Assembly: GCA_900315665.1 (NCBI GenBank) | Contig: OMZX01000020.1 | Coordinates: forward strand, 1 to 45,178 | Source: an uncultured Eubacteriales bacterium | GTDB lineage: Bacteria > Bacillota > Clostridia > Lachnospirales > Lachnospiraceae | Direction of reading: 5' to 3' | Length of the DNA: 45,178 nt | Part shown: piece after piece, positions 1-9,222 of the stretch | Position numbering within the stretch: position 1 is the stretch's first letter | How the letters are laid out: each line of letters opens with the position of its first letter | The notes under the pieces: model-generated | Database searches by the model: none | The model's input: only the letters and a program-made list of their open reading frames with translations | What the model was told of the DNA's origin: nothing | Translations under genes and position numbers: made by a program

Positions 1-2
1 AA

Positions 3-31
3 AGTATAACGTACAGAATTACGTACGTCAA
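3..31 (-). promoter_or_regulatory. Sigma-A-type promoter with dyad in the spacer, reading off the left edge
   Basis: On the minus strand a TTGACG box (26-31) and a TATACT box (3-8) are separated by exactly 17 bases. The spacer and flank hold a perfect dyad: ACGTAC at 9-14 and GTACGT at 23-28, eight bases apart. The arrangement suits a repressor that blocks the promoter. The gene it would serve lies outside the window. No experimental start is known, so this rests on consensus match alone. Confidence 0.5.
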
Positions 32-139
32 TGGATATGAGCAATAAGCCAATAGCTTCATAAAATTAATAAAAACTTTATTTCGCCTGGTACCTGTGTA
101 TACCTCGGAAATGGCTTATTTCCTAGGGTTGGCGGGCTC

Positions 140-162
140 AGGACACCTCATCGAGATGTCCT
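140..162 (-). terminator. Stem-loop after the DUF3791 gene
   Basis: Ten-base arms (140-149 and 153-162, one wobble pair on the minus strand) close a three-base loop just past the DUF3791 stop codon. No T-run follows on the minus strand, so it may be an RNA-stabilising stem rather than an intrinsic terminator. Confidence 0.3.
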
Positions 163-188
163 GTCTCTCTATTACAGCAATGCCTACA

Positions 189-422
189 TCAGCCAATCTC
201 AGAATGAACATCTACTCCTTTATTCTTCAGAACTTTTTCAATTTCATTCAGTACAGCCATGTCTCCTTCGGTATTAAATAATTCATAACAATCCTTGATA
301 AATTTTAAAATTCCAAATTTATCAAAAATAGCGTTAGCTTTCTGAATCGATATTTTCCATTCCTCTGAAGCCAGCCGTATCAACCGCACCTGCATGAAAA
401 TGATTTCTTTCTGCTTTGTCAT
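189..422 (-). CDS. DUF3791 domain protein
   Basis: A 77-residue protein. The core, with hydrophobic helix FMQVRLIRLASEEW, a KANAIFDKFGILKFIKDCYE segment and a TEGDMAVLNEIEKVLKNKGV end, matches my recollection of the DUF3791 family, small helical proteins common in Clostridia and often encoded next to DUF3990 proteins. The ATG at 422 is preferred over the upstream in-frame ATG at 449 because GAGG lies five bases before it. It follows the giant pilin-like gene on the same strand by about 70 bases. No DUF3990 partner is visible in the 188 bases downstream. Function is unknown; a toxin-antitoxin-like role has been suggested by gene context in other genomes but cannot be shown here. Confidence 0.65.
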   Translation of the reverse strand: MTKQKEIIFMQVRLIRLASEEWKISIQKANAIFDKFGILKFIKDCYELFNTEGDMAVLNEIEKVLKNKGVDVHSEIG

Positions 423-494
423 ATAAACCTCATCCCTGCAACAACGCATCCTCTAGCTTCCGTTTCGATTCAATCAACCAGTCATGATTATCTA

Positions 495-3400
495 CTAACT
501 CGCCTGACGTATCCTTATCTTTTTCGTTACAGTCTGAGGTGGCACGGTTGTCAATGCAGTGGGCGAATTCTGTTTTGCCGGTGATGTTGGTGCATTTACA
601 CTCACGCTGAAATCGCCATTTCCGGTCACGTGCATAAAAAAGGTTCCGGTAGCACCTGCTTCAAATCCATTACCATAATTATTGCATGTTACAGTCACAA
701 TAGTCCCATTTATAGTTCCATTTACGCCTCCAGAAACACCTGTGACTGTTCCTGTTGCATACAATGTTACCGTAATTGAATCCACTTTGTGATTCTCGTT
801 ATTTTTCAAAGTAATATAATACTGTTTATTACCGTCCCAGCTGTTTGTAAGTTGTAAAGCCACCTCTTCATTGGATGAGTTAGAACCAGCCTCTAGAACA
901 TTAATAGATATGCTAGCATTCTGTCCCAACTCCGTATCCGTGGCTGTAATCAAACAATTTCCAGTTTCGTTCACTATAATTTTGCCTTGCGAATCAGGTG
1001 TAACAGAAACTGCTGTACCACCATTATAGGAAACAGTCCATTGAAGTTTCGTAAAATCAGCAGTGGCGGAGGTCCCATCAGCAAAGATATAGAGCGGAAT
1101 CAGTGATACAGCATCTCCCTTAGACACAGTAGATGGTTCTGTACTAATTCTTAAACCGGTTAATTTCTTTACAACGCATAATTGTCTTGCTGTTTTTTCA
1201 CTGTAGGAAACGCAAATCGTATATATACCTAGCTGTTTCAAATTAATGGCAACATTATCATAGTTTTTTGTAATTGATGCAACTGAATCAGTAACTAGTT
1301 CTCCATTTTGTTCAATAGTCCATTTGGAATCAGCACTAATATTTTTCCCAGATTGCACTGCTTGTACAGAAATAGTAATTCCAGAATCATTATTAATAAT
1401 AAGATTACTTAAATTTACTTCTTGTCCTCTACTGTCCTTAGCTGTCAATAAAATATTTTGATAGTACCAATCACCATATGCAACATCCATTTCGTCATCC
1501 TTATTTTTAGGCATAGGATATGGATATGTATTTTCATCATGACTCATATATTGAAAATACGAGACTGTTTTATCTGTGTCTGTCGACACGCCAAGATTTG
1601 AAGTTTTTACAGCCATTTCCCTTAATTGGTCATCAGTAACAATCGTATAGCCACTAGTCTGTACGCCACCGGCGTCATTGGTTGCAAAACAATTGCTAAA
1701 AGAATATTGTCCATTAGCGCTGTCAGAAAATGGATAGAAATAACATCCCGTTCCTACTGTTGCTTTCCAAATCGCACTATAAGAATTAGTAATGTTTCCG
1801 CCGAAAAAGTTTGCGGCAAAGCCATTTGCACCACGATTACTTATTAGAATGCCCACAGTGTGGCACTGATCAATAGAAGCCTGTTTCACCTCCCCAATTA
1901 GTCCAGCTGCTCTCTCATAACCTGTAATTACGGCATTCGCATAGCACCGTCTAATAGTTATATTGTTTCCTGAGGCTTCACCCATGAACCCAGCTGCGAT
2001 TTTACCGTATACTTTTCCAGTAAAACTGCAATCTTCAATAGTACCTGAATTGGATGAGCATTGTGCTATGAGTCCTCCGTTTGTCAAATTTGTGCCATCG
2101 TCGGGCTTAGTATTCGGATTTAATCCTACTGTCACCAAATTGTATCCATAATATTGATCATTAGATACAGTATTATCCACTGTATGTGGATTAGGCGTAA
2201 ATCCCGTGTTATGAATAGAATATTCTTTTGTATTATTTCCCTGTGCTATATTTTTATCACCATATATATGACATCCAGAGACATTTCCAGAATTTTCAAT
2301 TGTTCCTATCAAACCGGCTCTTCCCATCTGCCCATTGATAACATCACAGTTTGTGATATTACCATTATTAATTTTATAAATTGGTGCTTCCGTAAAATCG
2401 CAGTTGATAAACTTACAGTTATTTAAAGTGCCTTCAAGGTTCCCTTGCAAAAAATATGATGAATCTGCATTTTCAACAATCAACTTCTCTATAAGACCTT
2501 GATTACCTATAGAACCACTGCTAAAAGGCCTGTTTAAATTCTGCAAACGATAGAATGAATTATCACCATTACCCAAATTATCGGTTTTATCTGCAGGCAT
2601 ATTGCCATTTCGTTCTTCATATGGTGTAGATGCATAATACGTAAAATTCATCTGTGAACTAATTGTTGCAGAATTATATGGATTATCATTCTTATTTGTA
2701 TAATCAAAATCCTCTGATGACAATACTATTTGAGCACCACTTTCCCAATCAAATTTAGAAAATTGCAGTTCCTTACTAAAGGAAATATCCAGAGTCTGTT
2801 TTATTCTCTTATGACCGTTGTTGATAGCATTATACGTATTTCCGCCCTTCTCAAAAATAAGTTTCATTTGCTTTGCGCTGCGAATTTTGTATTCATCAGG
2901 AGAAGGTTCATCATCCAGGCTCAGTGTGTCAGAAAATATTGGTTGAAAATTAAATCGAGCCCACTCGATTGGATCATTACCATTTGGATTTTTTGTATCA
3001 TTAATATATGCTTTTAAGGCGACGTTAAGATAGCTTGACTGAGCACCAAGGTCTGTCAATTTTTCGGAATCAATGCAGTAAACGTCATACCCTTTCAAGT
3101 GCAGATGATCACACATTCCTTCATATTTCTTTACATACGGATTACTGCCTATTCTGGCTTTTCCATAATCTATTCCTGTTCCAGGAGTTGTAATATATAT
3201 TGCCAATTCATTTGATTCAAGTTGATTATTTTGGTTTCTCCATTCCCTTACATGATCTTTTGTATATTTTGTACTAACAAGTACAAGATACCCTTCTTCA
3301 ACAACATATTCATTATGTCCAATCAAAAGCCCATTTCTATTATTGGGTCTATTCAATATTTCATCATCAACGTCATTTGTAGATACTTCCTGATAATCCT

Positions 3401-6400
3401 TTCGTGAACCATCTTCCGTCAATGATCCCACAAAACCATGGTAGTAATAATCCTTGGTCCCAGTATCTCCATGCTGTACGATTTCATAATATAGCACGCC
3501 GAAATTACCATCATATGTCTGATCTCTTTCCTCCGCTTTAGGCTCAGCCCAGTCACCCACATACCATCTTTTGCAAAAAGCGATGTCATATTTATCATTA
3601 GTATAGTCTGGTAATTGAGTAGTTATAGAATACGGATAGGATTTATTTTTTAGATTAGGCAGATCAAAAGCATTCGTTTTCTCCACAGGTTTATAAAAAT
3701 CTATCGCTCTCAACTTGGCAACTGTTACAGCATGAATTTCTCCCTTCAGCATTTTTTTATCTTCTGCATCTGATAAGGTATTTAACGTTTCCCCGCCATA
3801 GGTTTGTCCGTCATTAAATTCCACGCCTGTAAGCACATAATCATTTTTGAAGACGTTATTAATCTTCTTTTTCTCTTTATTATTAATTTGTCCAATGAAA
3901 CTTCCACCATAACCAGCAAAATTTTCTCCGTTTGAAAAAGTTTTGCCCGCAGCATAACAATTATTGAAATTTGTAGTGACAGCATATTGTGTCTGTCCGA
4001 CAAAGCCTCCGATAATTCCATGTCGATGTTTGTCATCTAATTGCGTATTTGTATAAGTAGAAGCAGCTGTTGAACAATTTTCTACTGTTAAGTTGTTCGC
4101 ACTTGTATAACCGATAAATCCTCCCGTAGCCGTACATCCGAAGACATTATATCCACCAATCGCATCAACTGTACCATCATAGATTTTATCCATGAACTGT
4201 CCGTTATTTGTATGTCCACTCACATATGTATCTTTAATCAGTGATTTGGTACCGCTTTTTAACGAACCAATTAATCCCCCGGCACAATCTGCATCCACAG
4301 CATAAACATATGCACCAGCTCCACAATTCTGAATAGAAACAGATGCTGTTTTTTTTACATTGCCTTCTCCAATGAAACCACCCGCACAGCTTCCGTCAGT
4401 ATTCCCACCGCTGGAACTGTTCCGAATCCACATATATTTACCAGCAGCTAAAGTGCCGGAAATTTGCAGACTACCTCCATAAAATCCGCCAATAATACCG
4501 CCGACCTGCTTACCCGCAGATATATTAAATCTATGGTTCGAAGAAACCTCACAATTTAAAATAGTACAATTCCAAAAACTAGAATATTTAATTGTCTTTT
4601 TACTATTAGCATCCAGCTCTTTGAACCCACAAGCTCCGATTAATCCACCTGCACTTCCAGAATTAGCGTAGATATCATAATTATCTTCATTTACAAAACC
4701 GTTTGGATTTACATTAATAGGTTCTATGAATTTCGACTGAACAATCGTGAAAGTACCACTATCTCCTTCATTTTTTAGGCCATTTGCATTGCCGACAAAT
4801 CCACCGGCATTTCCTCCTTGGGCAATAATACGAATTCCGCTTACCTTGCTGTTCCAAATATCTACTTTACAGTTATTAACGCCATCAATCTGACCGATCA
4901 TGCCACCAGCATCTGCACTACCTTTTACTATGCCTGACTGGCCGGGAATATTTTCAGGGTTGCCGTTAATCATAACATTATTAATAGACAGACTATCTCC
5001 CTTAAAATATCCGATCAATGTTCCAACTGGAACCGAACTCCCATCCGTTACGGTAGGTGCTTCAAGCGTGAGATTTCTGATGGAAAATCCAGGTTTACTA
5101 CTATCCCGATCGATATTGGAAAATAAACCATTTCCCTTAAACAAGGTTGTATCTGTAACAGCACTTGTACTCATATTACTGAGTGTTTTACCATTACCAT
5201 CAAACTCTTCAAGCGCAGTATCTGGCACAATACTGATAAGGCCAACTCGACTTAAATCAATATTTTGGGTCAGAATTGCTTTTTTAATAGAAAAAGCTGG
5301 GCTTGAATTCGTCGAGATACCAGAAATTAAAGTCGAAAGATTTTCAAGATGTCGTAAATATTTGACTCTTGCCGCATAAGTACCACTGGAATTACCAGCA
5401 GGTGATAAAAATGTCTGTTCGTAAAGAGAATTGTCTGTGGCTTCACCAGTAATAATTGCACCGGATGCAACATCTTTCAGAATAACCTGGGCAGTAATAT
5501 TTTCACCAGGATAATATCCTTCCATCAAATCCTTAAAATGTTTACCTGACAGACTGTCAAACAAAATTGTAGATTCTGTATCATCTTGAGTATGATTGAC
5601 AAAAAGCGTATTTTTATTCGAATCAGATGCAAATTTTCTCTTTTTAGAGGCATTTGGGTCAGTAGCGGCTACTTCCTTAAAGGAAAACGTAATTTCCTTC
5701 TTACTACTTTCACCGGTCACAATCAGTTCCATGTTACTAATATCCAGTTTATTAGGATCAGATATGTGAAGTGTCAGATCCTCTGCATTGTTTTCAAACC
5801 AAACTTTTATCTTTTCCAGTGCCTTCAGATCGGTTCCTGGTGTTTTCGTTGTTCCAGTCGCATTGCCATAATATCCGATGAGAGGTGTATGATCTAATCT
5901 TTTAGAAGAATCATCGCTACGATCTACATTTTTTATTTCATCGGCAAAGTTATAAGTATCCTGACCATTTCCGAAAGTACTGGATGATGAATAGTAAACA
6001 CCATATATTGTTGCCGTTGACGGGTCATAAATGATGGCATATGTTCCATCTCCAGCAATATCAACAGCATTCGGGGGAAGAATGAGATTCATCGCATCGC
6101 TGACATTGTTACCGCCATTTCCGCTTATATCCTCACCGCCAAAGATTACTTTGTACTTTTCGTCAATATCATTAATAAAATTTCCTGGAATGCCAAGAGA
6201 AGCCCTTGTACTATCCGCTGATTTCGGAGTCGATTCAGTCTCAGCAACAAGCTGTTTCCATGCACCGCTCGTTTCCGACACGGTTAGATGATTCTGTGCA
6301 GCAAGAAAAATCTTCTTCGCAGTATCATCCATCTCAAGAAGTGTAAGACGCTTATTGTACTGGGTTACGGCGACAAAGCCAAAGCCACTAAGAATAGCCA

Positions 6401-6569
6401 TGATTGCAACAACGATCAAAACCTCAGCCAGTGTAAAGCCTGCCTTTGCTCTTCTACAAATGCTCGTCGTTTCACACGGTTTACTATCAGCAGTTCTGCA
6501 TCGATCCGCCGATATGTTATTCGTGAATTCTTCGATTTTTTTCATAAATCTTTCAAAAAACACACGCAT
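495..6569 (-). CDS. Giant prepilin-like surface protein with GLUG-type repeats
   Basis: A 2024-residue protein. Residues 1-44 form a long, basic, Cys-containing leader. A prepilin cleavage site follows (Gly44/Phe45, Glu at mature position 5), then a hydrophobic helix (about 45-67), as in type IV pilins and pseudopilins. Most of the body (about 400-1700) is made of repeats of the pattern GGFIG..., N-x-C..., typical of GLUG-motif adhesins and probably a beta-helix. About residues 1800-1895 look like a bacterial Ig-like (BIG2) domain. The last 120 residues contain a W-rich start and beta-strand pattern like a type 2 carbohydrate-binding module. The ATG at 6569 follows AAGGGGAAG. It is the last gene of a run of four pseudopilin genes. 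Inferred role: a very large adhesin displayed on, or at the tip of, a type IV pilus. The prepilin peptidase and assembly ATPase must be encoded elsewhere. The region is much more AT-rich than the DNA beyond 9400. Confidence 0.8.
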   Translation of the reverse strand: MRVFFERFMKKIEEFTNNISADRCRTADSKPCETTSICRRAKAGFTLAEVLIVVAIMAILSGFGFVAVTQYNKRLTLLEMDDTAKKIFLAAQNHLTVSETSGAWKQLVAETESTPKSADSTRASLGIPGNFINDIDEKYKVIFGGEDISGNGGNNVSDAMNLILPPNAVDIAGDGTYAIIYDPSTATIYGVYYSSSSTFGNGQDTYNFADEIKNVDRSDDSSKRLDHTPLIGYYGNATGTTKTPGTDLKALEKIKVWFENNAEDLTLHISDPNKLDISNMELIVTGESSKKEITFSFKEVAATDPNASKKRKFASDSNKNTLFVNHTQDDTESTILFDSLSGKHFKDLMEGYYPGENITAQVILKDVASGAIITGEATDNSLYEQTFLSPAGNSSGTYAARVKYLRHLENLSTLISGISTNSSPAFSIKKAILTQNIDLSRVGLISIVPDTALEEFDGNGKTLSNMSTSAVTDTTLFKGNGLFSNIDRDSSKPGFSIRNLTLEAPTVTDGSSVPVGTLIGYFKGDSLSINNVMINGNPENIPGQSGIVKGSADAGGMIGQIDGVNNCKVDIWNSKVSGIRIIAQGGNAGGFVGNANGLKNEGDSGTFTIVQSKFIEPINVNPNGFVNEDNYDIYANSGSAGGLIGACGFKELDANSKKTIKYSSFWNCTILNCEVSSNHRFNISAGKQVGGIIGGFYGGSLQISGTLAAGKYMWIRNSSSGGNTDGSCAGGFIGEGNVKKTASVSIQNCGAGAYVYAVDADCAGGLIGSLKSGTKSLIKDTYVSGHTNNGQFMDKIYDGTVDAIGGYNVFGCTATGGFIGYTSANNLTVENCSTAASTYTNTQLDDKHRHGIIGGFVGQTQYAVTTNFNNCYAAGKTFSNGENFAGYGGSFIGQINNKEKKKINNVFKNDYVLTGVEFNDGQTYGGETLNTLSDAEDKKMLKGEIHAVTVAKLRAIDFYKPVEKTNAFDLPNLKNKSYPYSITTQLPDYTNDKYDIAFCKRWYVGDWAEPKAEERDQTYDGNFGVLYYEIVQHGDTGTKDYYYHGFVGSLTEDGSRKDYQEVSTNDVDDEILNRPNNRNGLLIGHNEYVVEEGYLVLVSTKYTKDHVREWRNQNNQLESNELAIYITTPGTGIDYGKARIGSNPYVKKYEGMCDHLHLKGYDVYCIDSEKLTDLGAQSSYLNVALKAYINDTKNPNGNDPIEWARFNFQPIFSDTLSLDDEPSPDEYKIRSAKQMKLIFEKGGNTYNAINNGHKRIKQTLDISFSKELQFSKFDWESGAQIVLSSEDFDYTNKNDNPYNSATISSQMNFTYYASTPYEERNGNMPADKTDNLGNGDNSFYRLQNLNRPFSSGSIGNQGLIEKLIVENADSSYFLQGNLEGTLNNCKFINCDFTEAPIYKINNGNITNCDVINGQMGRAGLIGTIENSGNVSGCHIYGDKNIAQGNNTKEYSIHNTGFTPNPHTVDNTVSNDQYYGYNLVTVGLNPNTKPDDGTNLTNGGLIAQCSSNSGTIEDCSFTGKVYGKIAAGFMGEASGNNITIRRCYANAVITGYERAAGLIGEVKQASIDQCHTVGILISNRGANGFAANFFGGNITNSYSAIWKATVGTGCYFYPFSDSANGQYSFSNCFATNDAGGVQTSGYTIVTDDQLREMAVKTSNLGVSTDTDKTVSYFQYMSHDENTYPYPMPKNKDDEMDVAYGDWYYQNILLTAKDSRGQEVNLSNLIINNDSGITISVQAVQSGKNISADSKWTIEQNGELVTDSVASITKNYDNVAINLKQLGIYTICVSYSEKTARQLCVVKKLTGLRISTEPSTVSKGDAVSLIPLYIFADGTSATADFTKLQWTVSYNGGTAVSVTPDSQGKIIVNETGNCLITATDTELGQNASISINVLEAGSNSSNEEVALQLTNSWDGNKQYYITLKNNENHKVDSITVTLYATGTVTGVSGGVNGTINGTIVTVTCNNYGNGFEAGATGTFFMHVTGNGDFSVSVNAPTSPAKQNSPTALTTVPPQTVTKKIRIRQAS

Positions 6570-6636
6570 TTTTCTTCCCCTTTATATCAGAAAAGAAATG
6601 CTCTCGATTTTCATCGATCACATTTCTGATAAGCAC

Positions 6637-7275
6637 TTATTGACAGAGCGTCGGACGTACTCTCACCGTTCGCACTGCAACCATCTGATCCTTCGATCCA
6701 TCCGCCGCATGATTAAACACAGCAACGGTAAATTCGATATAACCACTCTTTGCAGCTGTTCCATCTCCAGTCAATGAATCAGGAGTAAACTCAGGTGAAT
6801 CATCACCTAAATCACTCTCACTTTTTACAAATTTCGTATATAATGTCGGCAACCCCCGTGTTTTCTCATTAACTAATGGTTCCCCATCTTTAGCTGATCC
6901 ATCGTTTTTTAATATTGCCACTTCAATGCCTTGATTTCCAGAAGTTGCTGTATCATTATACAATTTACAGTTTCCACCACGATACTCTGAATAATAGGAT
7001 GTTATCGGAGTTGTTGTATTTCCACCTGGCAGCTCTTCGCTTCCATTCAAGCTTCGTGCCCGCTCAAATTCAGCGGAAATTACCGTTATAGTCGTGGACA
7101 GAAGCATCTGCGCATCGGACTTCATCCGAATCTTTGTATATGCTCTTTGTGCCGCAGCGATACCACCCGTAATTGCTCCCAGAACAATCGTTAAAAGAAG
7201 GACCGTCATCAAAGTCTCTGCCAGATTGAAGCCTAATCTGCTATGTAGTTTTTTCATTATCACATTTTTCTTCAT
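6637..7275 (-). CDS. Minor pseudopilin, PilW/GspJ-like
   Basis: A 212-residue protein with a short basic leader, cleavage site Gly15/Phe16 and Glu at mature position 5 (GFNLAETLMTVLLL), followed by a hydrophobic helix and a globular domain of about 170 residues. Length and position in the run fit GspJ/PilW. The open frame extends upstream to a TTG at 7311, but the ATG at 7275 gives a normal leader length; no strong ribosome binding site distinguishes them. It lies about 70 bases upstream of the giant adhesin gene and is probably cotranscribed with it. In type II secretion and type IV pili, GspJ/PilW forms part of the tip complex that starts pilus assembly. The match is to the N-terminal signal and architecture; the globular part is not recognisable to me. 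Confidence 0.7.
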   Translation of the reverse strand: MKKNVIMKKLHSRLGFNLAETLMTVLLLTIVLGAITGGIAAAQRAYTKIRMKSDAQMLLSTTITVISAEFERARSLNGSEELPGGNTTTPITSYYSEYRGGNCKLYNDTATSGNQGIEVAILKNDGSAKDGEPLVNEKTRGLPTLYTKFVKSESDLGDDSPEFTPDSLTGDGTAAKSGYIEFTVAVFNHAADGSKDQMVAVRTVRVRPTLCQ

Positions 7276-7406
7276 AGCCTGCTGATAACGGTCCTTTCCA
7301 TAAAAGCTCAAGTCAAATTTTAGAATTTTACTTTATGATGCAAATCACATTCGTGACATTACAGATAGCTTTCAAATTGATGCTTCTACGATGCCTAAGA
7401 ACCATC

Positions 7407-7904
7407 TCAATGACCGGACACAAAATATCTTGTAAAAGAATACTTGCTTGTTTCTTCTGCCTTCGGCACCGTAAAAGCCTTCACAGATGATTCATTCACC
7501 GAAACCTTGTATAGGCCATCTGAAACATATGTTTTCGTCATACCATCACTACCCGTATTCAGTTTTCTACCGTATAAACCTGTATCACCGGAAAGAGTAA
7601 CTGTAGCTCCATCATTTTCTACTGCCTCAAGTGTAGTCTTGCTCCCATCTAATTTTTCTACCATAAGTGCACTTGGTAATCCAGCACTTGTCAAAGACTC
7701 TGCTCCATTATGAATATCCATATAATGATTATAGGCAACCATAGATTTTTGTATGATCTTCGTAGAAGCAGTCACCATCGAAGCAAGCAAAATAGAACCA
7801 AATGCAATCACAAGTGAAGCTACAAGTACTTCTGTGATTGTTTCTCCACCCTTCGCTTTACATTTTTGAATCATTCTTTTCACAGTATTTTCTTCTGCCT
7901 TCAT
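7407..7904 (-). CDS. Minor pseudopilin, PilV/GspI-like
   Basis: A 165-residue protein with a 20-residue basic leader ending in Gly-Gly, then ETITEVLVASLVIAFGSILL. Mature position 5 is Glu25, the residue needed for pairing with the neighbouring pilin. The small globular domain (about 110 residues) fits GspI/PilV size. Start ATG 7904 follows AAGGGA nine bases upstream. The gap to the PilX-like gene is only 16 bases, indicating an operon. In secretion pseudopili, GspI, GspJ and GspK form the tip; the three genes upstream of the giant adhesin have matching size and signal features. Confidence 0.7.
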   Translation of the reverse strand: MKAEENTVKRMIQKCKAKGGETITEVLVASLVIAFGSILLASMVTASTKIIQKSMVAYNHYMDIHNGAESLTSAGLPSALMVEKLDGSKTTLEAVENDGATVTLSGDTGLYGRKLNTGSDGMTKTYVSDGLYKVSVNESSVKAFTVPKAEETSKYSFTRYFVSGH

Positions 7905-7920
7905 ATCTGTTTATCCCTTA

Positions 7921-8994
7921 TTATGTGATAGAAAGTACATCCTTAAAGCGGTCTGGGAAGAAATCCGGGTATTTTGCATTGTCATGATCAGGATCCGAAG
8001 TTTTCGATGGTAAAACAGACGTTTTTACTGCATTCCCCCAAGCAATCTTAACCTTCATATCATGCTGGACATACGTTAAGGTATGGATAATGGTAATGGT
8101 TGAAGTAGTTCCGTCTGCATTCGTTATTGTCTTTTTTTCTTTCTGCTCCTCCTGTGTAATACCCGGGTCAAAATCGATGCTTGTTTCCTTCGCAGGAATC
8201 ATTATGATTCGATATAATGCTGCGTTTTTCGGATCATTTACGATAGCTTCATTTTCGCCTTCTTCGGGCTTCACATATGGGTAAATAACCGCAGTAATAT
8301 TAAATTGTGCATCCATACAAAAAAGAATATTTACCTTTGTTTTTGTATTCGTAGTTCCTAAACTGATGGTTAAAGGCTTTGCCTTTGTACCATCATCCGT
8401 AACGAACATATAATCGTCTTTTGCGATATCTGCCCATTTCGTATCAGGGGATCCATACGCAAGCTTTTCCTTTTTTTCATCCGTGTCTGGTTTAGCACTC
8501 ATATACCAGTCGCCCAGTACTTTAGAATTTGAAATTTCCTTTTGAAAAATGCCTCCAGCAAGGTTGTTACGCAAGTTCTGAAAATCTCCGCTCATAAAGG
8601 TACTTGTTCCAACCGTAGCCAGTACTTTTTTTCCTGTTGAATCGATAGAATATAATTGAGATAAATCCCAATTAGAAGAATTGTCAAAAGCAGCAGTTTG
8701 ATATTGATCATCATACTGAACATATAAGCCTTTATCAACAGCTAAAAGCGGCATCTCCGCTTCAAAGGAGATTTCTCCCCCTTGCATCTTCTCCGCGATC
8801 AGCTCCATCGCAGAATCACAAGCATACCGATCCTGCTCACCCTGATCGATATTTTTCATCCTTCCCATCGCCACCGATGCTGCCGCGATGAGGATCGACC
8901 CAACGATCGCGCACACGAGGAAAAACAGCAATGCAACAGAAAGTGAAGCACCACTTCGATTTATAATTTTCCTCTGCACTCTGGTCATCACCAT
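7921..8994 (-). CDS. Minor pseudopilin, PilX/GspK-like
   Basis: A 357-residue protein. The N-terminus has a short basic leader, Gly15/Ala16 and a long hydrophobic helix (SLSVALLFFLVCAIVGSILI). Mature position 5 is Val20, not Glu. Absence of Glu5 together with a large soluble domain (about 310 residues) is the hallmark of GspK and PilX-type tip pseudopilins. The start at 8994 is chosen because GAGG lies five bases upstream; a further ATG at 9039 has AAGGA directly abutting it. First gene of the operon, with an extended -10 promoter at 9145-9153. The globular domain, including a Asp/Lys-rich stretch near residue 290, was not recognised. Family call rests on architecture. Confidence 0.65.
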   Translation of the reverse strand: MVMTRVQRKIINRSGASLSVALLFFLVCAIVGSILIAAASVAMGRMKNIDQGEQDRYACDSAMELIAEKMQGGEISFEAEMPLLAVDKGLYVQYDDQYQTAAFDNSSNWDLSQLYSIDSTGKKVLATVGTSTFMSGDFQNLRNNLAGGIFQKEISNSKVLGDWYMSAKPDTDEKKEKLAYGSPDTKWADIAKDDYMFVTDDGTKAKPLTISLGTTNTKTKVNILFCMDAQFNITAVIYPYVKPEEGENEAIVNDPKNAALYRIIMIPAKETSIDFDPGITQEEQKEKKTITNADGTTSTITIIHTLTYVQHDMKVKIAWGNAVKTSVLPSKTSDPDHDNAKYPDFFPDRFKDVLSIT

Positions 8995-9144
8995 GAAAGC
9001 CTCATCATAAAAACTCTGTGCATCCTTAGCTAAAAGCATTCCTTGGTTTCAGATACACTGATTCATTAATCTTCTTGTCAGAATCGTAAAAAATGTAATA
9101 TAGTCAAATATCAATAAAAAGCACAAATGTACCCACTTTTACTT

Positions 9145-9153
9145 AGTATAGCA
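9145..9153 (-). promoter_or_regulatory. Extended -10 promoter of the pseudopilin operon
   Basis: The minus strand carries TGC-TATACT (TATACT at 9145-9150, TG at 9152-9153), an extended -10 element. The -35 region is weak. A start near 9138 would give a leader of about 145 bases before the PilX-like gene. The stretch 9040-9144 is AT-rich and shows no other recognisable element. Confidence 0.4.
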
Positions 9154-9222
9154 CACTGCACTCACGTAATCATTGTAAATATTTGATATATCAAAAATCA
9201 ATTCACTTTTAACCGCAGCCAA

